A stretch of DNA of 64,000 nucleotides from Protopterus annectens. Lineage: Eukaryota; Chordata; Ceratodontiformes; Protopteridae. The stretch's first letter is position 1, and each line of letters opens with the position of its first letter. Made by a program: the position numbers and the translations under genes. This document shows positions 24,047-35,119 of this stretch, piece after piece. The stretch is taken from assembly GCF_019279795.1 (NCBI RefSeq), contig NC_056725.1, forward strand, positions 1,744,658,689 through 1,744,722,688, written 5' to 3'. The notes below the pieces were generated by a model. That model saw nothing but the letters and a program-made list of their open reading frames with translations. It had not been told where the DNA came from and ran no database searches.

Positions 24047-24496
24047 ATGTATATAAAACTCGGGAGAGACAGTCGGCAGAATATATTCCTTTTTCTTAAC
24101 AAAATATTTTATGTCAATCAAAAAATAGCTCTCATCATTGATTAGCAAAGGTGCATAAACACCCACATAAACTCGCTCTTCAGCGTTGTAGAACAATAAA
24201 TATGAATAGGCAGTATTCACTTCACCGAAGGTAGCCCTGTTCTTTAATATTCAAGCAGAGCACACAGGCATTCCTTGTAGAATGATAGTCCTCACAGCTA
24301 GGTTTAATCTGCACAGCTAGGTATAAATCACTTCTCCAATGCAATCCAGAAGTAGATTAAAACAAATTTTTAATATAAAAATGACATGGCAAGCACTTTC
24401 ACCCAAAGGCTTCCTCAGGCCAATAAAACAATCATTATAAAACAGGGTATATATACTAAAAACCAATGACATCACTTCCTTTCAATTAAGTTTCAG
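24047..24496 (-). mobile_element. 450-bp hammerhead-bearing insertion (PLE-like)
   Basis: Interrupts the CR1-like ORF2. The LINE reading 'FTLL' is duplicated across it, giving an 8-bp direct repeat TTAAGTAA (24039-24046 and 24497-24504). Removing the insert rejoins the endonuclease to the linker as in the + strand relative. The insert has a hammerhead motif near its right end, and I find no GIY-YIG or RT in it. It may be the short terminal-repeat part of a PLE or a non-autonomous derivative. Confidence 0.65.
24383..24425 (-). ncRNA. Hammerhead ribozyme motif in LINE insertion
   Basis: Read on the - strand: CTGAGGA (24418-24412), AGCC, TTTG, GGT, GAAA (24400-24397), GTGC. Both core boxes fit CUGANGA...GAAA, and stem II is GCC/GGT with a four-base loop. 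Confidence 0.7.
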
Positions 24497-25230
24497 TTAA
24501 GTAAGGTGAAGTTTGCTATAGAAAAGCTTTTCACTGTGGTTTCCTTGGTTAGAGGTGGTGGTGTAGTGTGGACATCCAGAGTGATTAGTTTATGGTCTGA
24601 TCTAACCAGTGATGGGTTGACCTCCGGTGTGGAACACCTGTCGCCCATGTTGGTGATGACCAGGTCCAATATGTTTTCACCTCTGGTAGGGGAGCTTACC
24701 AGCTGATCCAGGGCATTTGAGTTGATAAATTCCAGGAAGCGCTGGACCTGGAAGTTTGTACTTGAGTAGTTTTCCCAGTTAATGGTAGGGTAATTGAAAT
24801 CGTCCAATATCAGGGTGTTCGGTGGGACCTTCATGTTTTCCAGTGTCTCCAGAAAGGCGGAGTGGTGGTCCTGGGTCATGGAGGGTGATCTGTAGCAGGC
24901 CACAATTTGCATTGCAGATTTGCCTGATGTTAGTTCCACATGGATAATCTCAGAGGTATCATGCTGCGCCACTAACCTGGAGGTGTAGGTATCCTTGATG
25001 AATATGGATACACCCCCTCCTTTTGTGTTTCGGTCCATGTTCTGTGGCCAAAATGTGTGGTATGAGTTGTAGCCCAGTAGTGCTGGGGTGCTCTGTAGAG
25101 CTTTGAACCAGGTTTCAGTTACTGCACAGATGTCGACGTTCTCCATACTGAGAAGTGCTTTGAGCATGTGCATTTTGAGATTTAAACTCCTAGCATTGAG
25201 TAGCATAACCCTCATTTTTTTATTTGTGCT
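24493..25230 (-). CDS. APE endonuclease domain of CR1-like LINE ORF2
   Basis: Starts near 'MRVMLLNARSLN' and runs uninterrupted to the insertion. Conserved blocks: 'NARSLN' (N-terminal Asn), 'DICAVTETWF' (E of the metal site), 'GGGVSIFIK', 'VACYRSPS' (R/Y), 'TLILDDFNYP' (normally GDFN), and 'SDHKLITLDV' (terminal catalytic SDH). In the ILDDFN block the usual Gly is Asp. The first residues overlap the end of ORF1 in another frame. A nuclease of this kind nicks the target strand to prime reverse transcription. Confidence 0.8.
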   Translation of the reverse strand, partial: STNKKMRVMLLNARSLNLKMHMLKALLSMENVDICAVTETWFKALQSTPALLGYNSYHTFWPQNMDRNTKGGGVSIFIKDTYTSRLVAQHDTSEIIHVELTSGKSAMQIVACYRSPSMTQDHHSAFLETLENMKVPPNTLILDDFNYPTINWENYSSTNFQVQRFLEFINSNALDQLVSSPTRGENILDLVITNMGDRCSTPEVNPSLVRSDHKLITLDVHTTPPPLTKETTVKSFSIANFTLLN

Positions 25231-25232
25231 GT

Positions 25233-26025
25233 TTAAGGAGGTGGGTTTGACTTTTGAGCCTTGCCTAAAAAAGGCACTATGGGGGGAGCAAGAGCCTTGG
25301 CCAGTATTCGAAAGTCTAAGGGTGATAGGTGCAAGCCATCTCTTGCAAAGCAATGAGGCTTGTCGAGCATGTCATCCCACGCTGACAGACACTGGATCCC
25401 CTTTGAATGACACCAGAAGGTTAGCGAATTGTTGAAATTGATCATTTTTTCTTTATACTGCGGTATCATTCTTGGTGAGTGCAGGATGCTACTCAGGGTC
25501 AGGGTCATGCCCGCCTGGGCTACATGAACAGAGAGCTCTTCCATATCAGAGAGCTCTTTCATGTCTTTTTTCATGTAGTCCAGGGAGGTACGTCTCAGGT
25601 CATTCACACCAACATGAACAATGACAGAGTCATATTTGTACTTGTTCTGGAGTGACCTGAGTGCTTGTGTTATGTGGCAGATTCTGGCTCCCAACAGGCA
25701 GCTAACAGTAACCTTCTCCTTGTCCAGCCTAGTGAGTGGGACATCAGTGTGCCTGACTATAGAGTCGCCTATTACTAGTGTGTTAGGTATGTTATTTAGC
25801 CTTAAGGGCTGTGATTGTGCGGCACACTGATTTTGTGTTTTATGTGTTGTCTGGTTTGTGACGGGAGATGCAGGTTTTTTGGGTGTCTGCTTTGGAGGTC
25901 TGTGATGCTTTTGTAGGTTTTTATTTAGAGCCTCCGAGTATGATTTTGTGTATTTATGTGTATTTTTTGTCAGTGCTGGTTTAGTATGTCTATGTGAGGC
26001 TGGAGGTGTGGTGCAAATCTCATTT
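25233..26025 (-). CDS. LINE ORF1 with SGNH-esterase domain (5'-truncated)
   Basis: Open on the - strand from about 26025, where the element is truncated, to 25233. Visible SGNH-hydrolase blocks: 'LVIGDSIVRHTDV' (block I, GDS serine, about 25790), 'IVHVGVNDLRR' (block III, G-N, about 25610), and 'FARDGLHLSP' (block V, D--H, about 25335). Esterase domains of this type occur in ORF1 proteins of CR1- and L2-clade LINEs; their role in retrotransposition is unsettled. The catalytic Ser, Asn, Asp and His are all retained. Confidence 0.8.
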
Positions 26026-26059
26026 CATTCTTGTCAACATAACTAGTAAGGAAGTAAGT

Positions 26060-26313
26060 TAATAAGTATCTTATCTATCTTTTTAAGCAATTTGTTTTGT
26101 GTAAATTAGAAAAATAGATATTGGGTGAAAGAAAATCCATTAATAAATATTTTCTATCTTGAAGCAAGCTTTGTTATCTATACATTTAGCATACAGATAT
26201 GGGGTAAACTGAAACAACAATATAAAATACACCCAACACATAAAAAAAACTGTACAACAGAAAAATATGCTACACAAACAAAGTTATATACTTGACAAAT
26301 GAAACTGATTATT

Positions 26314-26357
<44 letters not shown>

Positions 26358-27400
26358 CTTGCCATATTCATCACTAATTATTATACTTAACTCATTACTG
26401 ATCTGGGTATATCCCACTTACTACAGATCTAAAGGCTTAATAATTGAAGACAATGTTCATGAGTCTATATAACAGCTGTTGCAAATACCTGTTGTCCTGT
26501 TTGTAATTGGACCAAGAGAGAACCAACCAAAAATCTGCAGCTCAAAGATCAACTAAATGATTTATCCTTCCTGTTTCATTATTTTCAGGCTATATCAGCT
26601 ATTTTTGCTTTTGACACTGTTTACAATGGAGCTGCACAACTAAAAGTCACATTTTGTTTGTGTTTGTTTTCCCTTGAAACATAAAGCTTTTGTCCTGTGG
26701 AAATGAGATTTTGTCCACACTTAACAGTCATACACATTTTTGGTAGCTGCCTGCTAATCATTAGCCCCTCCCGGCCAATTAAACCATATATTCCCCATTA
26801 GCTGGGAGATGGTTGACCAGGAGGGATGATCATTAAGGCAGCAATCAGGTCAGGTTAGGATTTTTCTTTGGCATGAAGTCCTACTCCTCCCTGCATGCAC
26901 TCATTGTGTTGGTGGGACATGCAGTGGGCATCAGTGCTGCACCACTCTTCAATTCTTTAAGGGGGTGACATTAGCAGTGACTAACAGTTGTGGATTCCCA
27001 GGTTTACACAAGAGAAGCTACCCAAAGTACACATTTCCCTATGTACATGCACTTCCTCTTTTTCCCTGCCTGGGCTGTCAGATATCACAGTTACTAGATA
27101 AACTCAGCTTTCTGTGCCATAATTGGGATTTTATTCCTCTGTGCCATCTGCACATGCTAACAGTTATACACTTTGGAGCTATTAGCTATTAGCATTCTAA
27201 GGCTAAAAAAACAGATATCTGACTGAATCCAATCATCAAATATCAGGACAGTCAGAATTTATATGTAGTTTACTTAAGACAACAAGGCCAAAGACTGGTT
27301 AAAAGTTTCAAGCTGCAGGCATGCCCAGAAGACTTGAATCAAGGGTGATTGGACTAGAGCTCAGAGTGAGCATCCTTATTGGCTAGTTTGAGTTAAAAGG
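26060..27400. other. Intronic DNA with a (TAA)n microsatellite
   Basis: A (TAA/ATA)n run lies at 26309-26357. The rest carries no recognisable protein. Part of 26700-27400 could be 5' untranslated sequence of the + strand LINE that follows, but I cannot set its start. Confidence 0.5.
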
Positions 27401-27689
27401 GTTATTTCTTGTCTTATTTAAGCTCTACATTTGCACTTGTTTGAGTGTAGCACACCATCATGCACTGATGCGTAGCTCTGGTTACCATTGGTGGTTATAG
27501 ACACAAACATTTTGCTTGTTAAAGTTTCCCTTAGCACTTTGCTTGTGGTTGTCCAGAGGTTTTTCATGGCCTTGCTATACTCTCAGGTGGAACAGTAAGC
27601 CTAGTCTCAGAGGTACCAACACACCTCTCACTCAGTAGCCATTCCAAAGTGTGACCTCTTTTTCTGAGCATATAAATTTACCTAACACT

Positions 27690-28613
27690 ATGGATGGACA
27701 ATTTCCCACAGCTTCTTCAGCCAGCTTGGTCAACATGGGCATCCTGAGGTGGTGTGGCAACTGTCTCATGTTCACCAACAACCCTCTACTCCTAGTCCAC
27801 ACAAACTCAACATGTGAGAGATGCAGCTATATTAAGAACTTTGAATCCATGCTCTGTCACACACCAGTCAGAACATATGACAATGAGCTGGTTGTCAGCA
27901 TGCACACCTCACCTACTACTCCACCCAAACCCACATCACACATACCTACATATGCAGAAGTCCTCACCAGAAACATACCTAAACACCAGAGAACTCTCAA
28001 ACACAAACACAAGAATGCTACATGTAATATTTCCTCTGCAGAACACAATACACATAATAGCTCATGCTGCAGTGTCTCACCTGTCAGGCCCTTAAGTCAC
28101 AACACAAACCCAAACATATTAGTAATAGGTGATTCCATCGTGAGACACACAGATGTCCCTGTCACCAGGATGGAGAAGGAGAAGGTCATGGTCAGCTATC
28201 TATCAGGTGCTAGGATCCACCATATCACACATGCACTCAAGTTTCTCATCAACAGGTACTGTTATGACTCCATTATAGTCCATGTTGGTGTGAACAACTT
28301 GAGACATACCTCTTTGGACTATATGAAGAGAGACATGACTGAACTCTTGGATTACGTGTCTCAGGCATGTATGTCCCTAGACTTAAGCAGCATTTTGCCT
28401 TCACCTAGGATGATGCCTCACTACAAACAGAAAATGATTGACTTCAATAATTGGCTTAGTTTCTTGTGTCATTCTAAGGGGATCCAGTATCTGTCAGCCT
28501 GGGATGACATTATTGACACACCTCAATGCTTTGACAGAGATGGTCTTCATCTGTCACCCTGGGGATTTTGGCTACTGGCTAAGCCTCTTGCCACCCCCAT
28601 AGTGCCTTTTTAG
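27690..28613 (+). CDS. LINE ORF1: CXXC pair plus SGNH esterase
   Basis: Opens at the first ATG (27690; 307 codons), although the frame is open slightly upstream. Near residues 19-50 are two CXXC pairs, 'CGNC' and 'CERC', a zinc-finger-like module usual at the start of these ORF1 proteins. The middle is Thr/His/Pro-rich. The C-terminal half is an SGNH hydrolase: 'ILVIGDSIVRHTDV', 'IIVHVGVNNLRH', 'DRDGLHLSPWG'. No stop interrupts it, in contrast to the battered ORF2 downstream. It ends LATPIVPF, close to the - strand copy's LAPPIVPF. Confidence 0.8.
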   Translation: MDGQFPTASSASLVNMGILRWCGNCLMFTNNPLLLVHTNSTCERCSYIKNFESMLCHTPVRTYDNELVVSMHTSPTTPPKPTSHIPTYAEVLTRNIPKHQRTLKHKHKNATCNISSAEHNTHNSSCCSVSPVRPLSHNTNPNILVIGDSIVRHTDVPVTRMEKEKVMVSYLSGARIHHITHALKFLINRYCYDSIIVHVGVNNLRHTSLDYMKRDMTELLDYVSQACMSLDLSSILPSPRMMPHYKQKMIDFNNWLSFLCHSKGIQYLSAWDDIIDTPQCFDRDGLHLSPWGFWLLAKPLATPIVPF

Positions 28614-28675
28614 GCAGTGTCTCAAGGATCAAATTCCCATTGTAAAAACTTCATCTAAAAAACAACCTCAGGGTT

Positions 28676-29350
28676 ATGCTGCTAAATGCTAGGTGTCTTA
28701 ACATGAAAGTGCACTCACTGGAAGCAGTCCTTACACTGGAAGACTTATATATTTGTGCAGTCACGGAGACCTAGTTCAAGGCTGTTGAGAGCACCCCAAC
28801 CATACCGGGTTACACCTCCTTCCACACGTTCAGATCACAAACTGAAGGGATGAAAACTAAAGGAGGTGGTGTATCAATGTTCATTAACAATAAATACACC
28901 TCCAGATTGGTTAAATAGTACGATTCCCTGGGGATACTTCAGGTGCAATTAACTGTTTGTAGGACACCTATTCAAGTCATTGCCAGCTACAGGACCCCCT
29001 CCATGAATCAGGACACCCATTCTGTCTATTTGGATCGACTTGAGTCTATCAACATACATCTGAACACCATGGTTTTGGGTGACTTTAACTACCCATACAT
29101 TGACTGGGTAAATTCCTTGTGCTCAGACTCACTTGTCCAAAGTTTCCTCAAGTTCATTAACTCCATTGCCCTGGACCTGCTGATTGACACCCCCACAAGG
29201 GATCCCAACATTCTATATCTGGTGCTTACCAATATGGAGGAGTACTGTAGCACCCCCACTGTGAGGTCTTCCCTGGTGAGATATGACCACAAATCAGTCT
29301 CATTCGAAGTAACTGTCACACCTCACCCCCCCCCCCCCAGCAGCAATTAA
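28676..29350 (+). pseudogene. LINE endonuclease with stops
   Basis: Starts 'MLLNARCLNMKVHSLEAV' and continues 'ICAVTET', stop, 'FKAV', 'KGGGVSMFI', stop, 'VIASYRTPSMNQD', 'MVLGDFNYPYIDW' and 'RYDHKSVSFEV'. It keeps the GDFN motif that the - strand copy has altered, but has at least two in-frame stops and the SDH motif is YDH. Confidence 0.75.
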
Positions 29351-29807
29351 ACTAAAAAAATTCTCCAAAGCAGATTATAACCTTTTATGGGATGGTGTAA
29401 ATAGCTTCACTGCACCTCCCCTCTCAGCTGGAACTGGTAACTATGCTGAGTTCTATATCAATGCTTCATACAAACACCTGTATAACTGCAGTAGTACGTA
29501 AGAGGACCAAAACAAGGAAGAGCAAACCTGTCTGGTGGACAACTGCCATTAACAGGCTTTACAATAAGAGGAAGAAATTGATGTCTATGAGTAAGAGGGA
29601 GTGAGCCTTAAACTGGTAACACTCCCCCCTCAGCTTAAACAAGTAAATAAGACTTCTTGTGAACTCCTGCAAAGCAAACTATGAATCCAAATTAGCTTCC
29701 TCATCTAAGGACAACCATAAGGCATTTTTAGTTATATCCACAACACAAAAGGAAAGGCCCAGATATGTGCCAAACTGGTAGTTAATGATACCACATATAC
29801 TGAGCCT

Positions 29808-30896
29808 GTGGACATAGCTAACCTGTTGGCTGACAGGTTCTGTGAAAACTTCACTCCCCTATCCCTACCACACGTACCCCATTACATCCCTACCACCTGT
29901 CCCCTACCTTGTATCTCTAAAGAGCAGGTCATAAACACCTTCTCTAAGGCCAAAAACACAGCATCTATGGGACCTGATAACATCTTAGGCTGCGTCCTAC
30001 ATGGGCGCTAACAAGAAATAGCAACACCATTCGGTACTCTTTTCAATCTTAGTCTAAGCACCAGCTTCATCCCAGATGAATGGAAAACAGATACCGTCAT
30101 TCCCTTGCACAAAGGTGGTGCTTTCGCTGACCCAGGAACTATAGACCTATTAGCCTGACTAGCCTTAAATGCAAGGCCATGGAGTGAATCATCATGGACC
30201 TTATCAACAAAGATATAAGTAATCTCCAAACATTTGACCCTACTCAGTTTGGATTTTCAAAGGGAGATAATGCCTGTTAAACCTGGTGGACTTCAGTCAC
30301 CAAGGCCCTTGACGAGGGGAAATCTGTGCATACAGCCTACCTAGACTTAGCCAAGGTGTTTGACACTATCCTCTACTCAGGCATCATTGACAAACTCACC
30401 CAGCTAGGTATCAGCCCTTATATCGTTAGATGGGTTGCTAACTGGCTCACTGATAGAACACAAATAATCAAAATAGTGGAAGCCATCTCCAACAGCAGAC
30501 CTGGAACCAATAGTTTTCCACAGGGATCAATCCTGGGACCTCTACTGTTTAGAATCTATTTCTGAAGTACAAGCAAAAACTAAAGGTCTGTGGCTGACAA
30601 AGTTTGCTGATGACTGCAAACTGGGAGCGGTCATAGAATCTCAAATGATGTCAACATCCTACAAAAGGGTCTTACAGAAACAAATGATTGGTGCCAAAGT
30701 CACAGCCTTTAACTCAATTCAAAAAAGTATTATCATCCCTTTCAATAAGAGCGATGTTCCTGCTAACTACCACATCAATAACAACACCCTAAGTATGCAC
30801 TCAGTGGTGGTATTTGCAAAGATAAGTAGAATCAGGGTATTCTTTACCTTTTTATTACCTGGGCTCCTTGATGACCATCAGTCTGTCCACCACTAA
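29808..30896 (+). pseudogene. LINE reverse transcriptase, broken
   Basis: Pieces in order: 'ASMGPDNILGCVLHG' (29808-30011), 'DEWKTDTVIPLHKGG' in another frame, 'TAYLDLAKVFDTILYSGIIDKL' and 'RWVANWLTDRTQ' (30326-30565), 'FPQGSILGPLLF' (motif B), then 'KFADDCKLGAVI' (FADD, about 30600) in a shifted frame. At least four frame changes; inactive. Confidence 0.75.
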
Positions 30897-30899
30897 ATG

Positions 30900-32260
30900 A
30901 TTAGTTCATTCACTCTCATGTCCATTGGACATTCATTTGATAGAGAAGATGAGAGCCAGCCAGCAGAGAGATCAACTGTACCACAAATGGTGGACATTTT
31001 GGTCCCTAACCCCGCTCTCTGGCAGAGTGACATGAAACCTACCAAAACAAAGATGCAGTGCTGGTCTAGTGACATTTACATGCTTCCATATACATGCCAA
31101 ATCTGGCACTGTGTCCTGCTTAGCACACTAGGTACATACACTAACCCATGTGCTACCTGCTGCTTTGTCCAACCACAGGTGGGAGTCAGTGATGCCACAT
31201 TCCTCTCACTAGGATAACAGAAGTGGCATCAACCACTCACTCCCGCCCTCCTCTGGTATCTGATCGCTATTTGATCTCAGGTCATCTGTGTCATGTTAGG
31301 TCCTTATCCCACTTTCTGTGGAGCTGGTACTACATTTAGTTTGAGTCTATTAAAGTAAGATGCACTTATTGCAGTGGTACTTTTCAAAGTTTCTTTTCTG
31401 ATTTCTCATCTACAAAATTCTTTCTTGATATTTTCTAGATGTAAAAGACGTGTATGAATTTACAGTTATATAGTATTCTAACATAAAATAATTTAAAACA
31501 GTAATAGGTACATGCACATAGAGTATGACACATTCAACGCAACAAGTCTCAGTTTTATTGATAACAGTGATTTATGATAACAGTGATACAATATTGCATG
31601 GAGGGAGGGACAGATTTGTGTCACATACATTAGTAAATTGTAATTAATTGAAAAACAGTCAAAATCACTGTTAATGAAGGTAAACTGAAAGTATTTAACC
31701 ATATATTTATTTGCACCAACTTACCACACAAACAACCATTTGCATTCCATCTAAACAAAAAATACAGAAGATAACTTGTAAGAGCATTGTGCCTCAGCTT
31801 CTAGGTTATTGTCACTAAACAAAATGAGGCTACGCAAATACTCTCACTCCAAAGTACACTCCTGTGTTATGAGTGAAAATGGTCAACAAAAGAAGCCACT
31901 TGTCCCTTTATCAAATAATTGTATATTTTCAGTCCTGGTAATATTCTAGCAACAAAACAAAGCATTCTAGCATCACTTTTACTCATGATCTTTTCATATA
32001 CATGTAACACAGCAAGCCTCATTTTACTTATTCTCCTCGGATTACCTATATTCTGTGCCTATGCTACATATACATACCCCTTACAAATTTGTCAGTCAAC
32101 CCAAGCATACACATGCATTCATTGCTTTCAGTCATCACTGCTATAATACACCACTGCCTATCCCCTGCATGTATATAAATATACTTTATGTTTAAGAAGT
32201 TATGTATGTCACTGTTAAAAAACATTTTCAGCAAACTGTGCTTTAGTGTCTTGTTGTTGA
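30900..32260. other. Intronic DNA, no recognisable gene
   Basis: No supported gene or repeat. 31,000-31,300 has somewhat higher GC but no recognisable translation. Confidence 0.5.
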
Positions 32261-32264
32261 CTTC

Positions 32265-33340
32265 TTCTTCTTCTTTCGGCTGCTCCCGTTAGGGGTTGCC
32301 ACAGCAGATCAACTGTTTCCATTTCCTCCTGTCCTCTGCATCTTGCTCTGTCACACCAATAACCTGCATATCCTCTCTCACCACATCCATAAACCTTATC
32401 TTAGGCCTACCTCTTTTCCTGTTACCTGGCAGCTTCATCCTTAGCATCTTTTTCCCAGTATACTCTGCATCCCTCCTCAGCACATGTCCAAATCAACGTA
32501 ATCTTCCCTCTCTGGCTTTGTCTCCAAACCTTCCGACCTGGGCTGACCCTCTAATATACTTATTCCTAATCCTGTCCATCCTCGTCACACCCAGTGCAAA
32601 TCTTACCATCTTCAACTCTGCCACATCAAGCTCTGACTCCTGCCTTTTTGTCAGTGCCACTGTCTCCAACCCGTATAACATAGCTGGTCTCACTACCCTC
32701 TTGTAGACCTTCCCTTTCACTCTTACTGGTACTTGTCTGTCACAAATTACTCCTGACACTCTTCTCCACCCACTCCATCCTGCCTGTACTCTCTTCTTCA
32801 CCTCTCTTCCACACTCACCATTACTCTGAACTGTTGATCCCAAGTACTTAAACTCATTCACCTTCGCCACCTCTACTCCCTGCATCCTCACCATTCCTCT
32901 ATCCTTCCTCTCATTCACACACATATATTCTGTCTTAGTCCTGCTGACCTTCATTCCTCTTCTCTCTAGAGCATATCTCCACCTCTCCAGGGTCTCCTTC
33001 ACCTGTTCCCTACTCTCACTACAGATCACAATGTCATCTGCAAACATCATAGTTCACGGGGACTCCTGTCTGATCTCGTCTGTCAACCTGTCCATCACCA
33101 TTGCAAATAAGAAAGGATTCAGACTAATCCCACCTCCACCTTAAACGCATCCGTCACTCCCACCGCAGACCTCACCACTGTCACACTACCCTCGTACATA
33201 TCTTGTACCACTTTTACATACTTCTCTGACACTCCTGACTTCCTCATACAATACCACAACTCCTCTCTAGGCACCCTGTCATATGCTTTCTCTAAATCCA
33301 CAAAGACACAATGCATCTCCTTCTGACCTTCTCTATGGGA
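32265..33340 (-). mobile_element. RTE-type LINE, 5'-truncated
   Basis: The - strand encodes the RT and C-terminal parts of an RTE protein. 33316-33119: '[19 protein letters not shown]' (motif A). 33050-32493: 'MMFADDIVICSES' (catalytic FADD), 'TEYMCVNE', 'FKYLGSTVQSNGECGREVKKRVQAGW', 'MLYGLETVALTKRQ'. 32483-32289: 'KRGRPKIRFMDVVREDM'. Two or three frameshifts separate them (about 33100 and 32490). The 3' end is the conserved gctgtggcaacccctaacgg stretch followed by a (GAA)n-like tail. The pieces are easy to read, so the copy is not very old. Confidence 0.85.
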
Positions 33341-33539
33341 CAGATTCCAAAATAGTTGTTCTCAGTGTGTCTGCCCTGATTCTGAAAGACTTGCTATTAG
33401 CATAAGTCACTTACTTTCATGTAAGGCCTATCTATAAATAGGCTTAGACAGAGGGCCAGATTCCAAAACACCTGCTTTCAGCCTGCTGTCAGTGTAAGTG
33501 ATCAAGTACACTGAGAACAAGTCTTTTGGAATTGAGCCC
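33337..33539. mobile_element. Short element with ~30-bp inverted ends
   Basis: The left end gggacagattccaaaatagt...tgttctcagtgt is mirrored by the right end acactgagaacaagt...tttggaattgagccc. Total length is 203 bp and there is no coding capacity. No convincing target duplication was found, so the superfamily is open. It directly abuts the truncated 5' end of the RTE element. Confidence 0.45.
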
Positions 33540-33544
33540 TAGGT

Positions 33545-34998
33545 CTAATTCAGCTGTCTACCACTAAGCTAGCATGAGTTGTTCATCTTAGCAAAGGCAT
33601 TTTCAGATATTTAAACTGTAAACATATTAGTGTTTTGTGTTTATTCCATGTGTAGACATAAAAAAGCAACAGTATGTTATTATTATGACTTCCAGTAAAG
33701 AAAGTATAACGTTTAGTAGGACCTAAATGAAGCTTGCCAGTAAATAAAAGTTCTAAATTTATTTGTGTAGTATATTAAGCAATACTCTGTTATGTGAAGC
33801 CGTACTCTTTAAACAATAAGTTCTTCCTGCTTTCTAAAGAGGTTAATAAATCAAATTACTTCACGAACTTGAGGATGTCTGTGACAATTCAGATGTAGTG
33901 CATTCCTTACAAACTTCGCACAAATGTTGCATTATAAATTGTGTAACAGTTTGAATGTACAAGCAAAATCTAGAGTTCTCACATTCCTTACACTTCATTT
34001 ACACGTGTGACTAAGAGTCTGTTGATCAACTTTTCAGTATTGTGGTATACCTTACAGCAGTGAATTGGATTGTGTTAGCTGTCAGTGCTCCTTTTATCCC
34101 CCCCCCCCCCATTTTCTCTTCTGCAGTGTGATTGCAGAATCAGAATATATAGCTTCAGAGGGGTGTTAGGGGACAAGCCCACACATAGATGATGCAGTAG
34201 AGCTACCCCCCCACCTGTAAGAAAAGACGTTTTGTGTTTTTATTATTATTCATTTTTTTAAGTTATGTTTTTCAGTATTCAAAATTTGGAAAAGTGTAAC
34301 TCACCCCTTTGTAGCACAACCAAACAGAAAAACCCTTTCATTTTTTACATGTTGCATGAATAATTGTTTCTACATGGTAGTAAACTTGCCAAATAACTAG
34401 CTTGCATCTCTGTGTACATACTTAATGTATGACTAAGTTTCTAACAGAAAAATAATTCGCAGATGGTTAAAAATGGAAACACAAACTACTTTCACCAGCT
34501 ATTACTACTTAAGAGAAAAACTATTCAAGTTTTTTTTCGGGGGGTGGGGGGCAAACATCTCATCTGAACTCTTGTGGGAATATTCTCCCTATAATCCATA
34601 TTCCTATTCCAGTGAAAAAATATATAAAAAAAAGAGTTAGCAAGCAAAGGCAATTATTTTGCTTTCCCTAGAAATGTGGCAGACTCCATTTTCATCGAAA
34701 ACAGAGATGACATTTCTTCTTTCAGTGTCTTGTGAATCTCTTATCTACCAGCAATATGTAGGCTATGCAGTTTTTATTAAAGTGCATCAAATTATTATTA
34801 TTACTATGACATAACAATCTATTTTCTGGTTCTTTTTTGCAGTCAGTGACTATTTGACATAAATAAGTTCAGACAAATGCATATTACAGGCAATGCAGTA
34901 CACAGACTGATTTCTGGAATGAGAAGAACTGCTGTACTTGTGAAAGGAAGAAATTGTGTTAAAATAAATAATGTCTCATCTTTCTTCCCTCTGCTTAG
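33545..34998. other. Intronic DNA with a relic MITE core
   Basis: Mostly unremarkable intron. At about 34105-34230 the order cagtgtgattgcagaa...atata...ggggtgttagg...aagccc matches the core of the MITEs at 13308 and 20802, but no terminal repeats remain. The final bases (cttccctctgcttag) are the acceptor of the following CENPJ exon. Confidence 0.45.
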
Positions 34999-35119
34999 AA
35001 AAACATCATCCTGATGGTACTAAGGAAATAGTGTTCCCTGATCAGACAGTTAAATATCTCTATCCTGATGGACATGAGCAAAGCACTTTCCCAGATGGCA
35101 CAACAGTGACAATAGAAAA
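34999..35119 (+). CDS. CENPJ: CENPJ (CPAP) exon, TCP10/G-box domain part 2
   Basis: A 121-bp exon with acceptor ctctgcttag (ending 34998) and donor GTAAGT (35120). Its first two bases complete the Glu codon begun at 20349, and 39 codons follow: [16 protein letters not shown], then [12 protein letters not shown] and [12 protein letters not shown]. The repeated (F/Y)PDG turns at roughly 10-residue spacing are diagnostic of the TCP10 C-terminal single-layer beta-sheet domain, which serves STIL binding in the centriole assembly pathway. The exon ends in phase 2; the next exon is not found before 64000. TCP10-like paralogues share this domain, but CENPJ is the more likely source. Confidence 0.9.

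Larger units (their letters stand above)
21862..26040 (-). mobile_element. CR1-like LINE, nearly full coding length
   Basis: A non-LTR retrotransposon of the Jockey superfamily on the - strand. In order it has ORF1 with an SGNH-esterase domain (26030-25233), APE endonuclease (about 25225-24505), a linker and RT (24040-22380), a C-terminal region (22340-22050) and a 3' end containing agcctagtacctacctatga. The frame is open over most of its length, with one stop just after 'DTIPHSGII' (about 23025) and a frameshift near 22380. A 450-bp hammerhead insertion splits it at 24047-24496. It appears fairly young compared with the + strand relative at 27400. The exact clade (CR1 versus L2) would need a tree. 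Confidence 0.8.
27400..30900 (+). mobile_element. CR1-like LINE, + strand relative (decayed)
   Basis: Same family as the 21862-26040 element in the opposite orientation. A presumed 5' untranslated region (with tatttaagc near 27417) leads to ORF1 (27690-28613), then endonuclease (28676-29350) and RT (29800-30900) with stops and shifts. It retains the N-terminal part of ORF1 that the other copy lacks. The 3' part after about 30900 is lost or unrecognisable. Confidence 0.75.

Noticed and set aside
24047..24220. Amino-terminal 58 codons of the 396-codon frame as part of the LINE protein
   Set aside because: The TTAAGTAA duplication and alignment to the + strand LINE show this part belongs to the hammerhead insertion; the LINE resumes at EVISFTAP.
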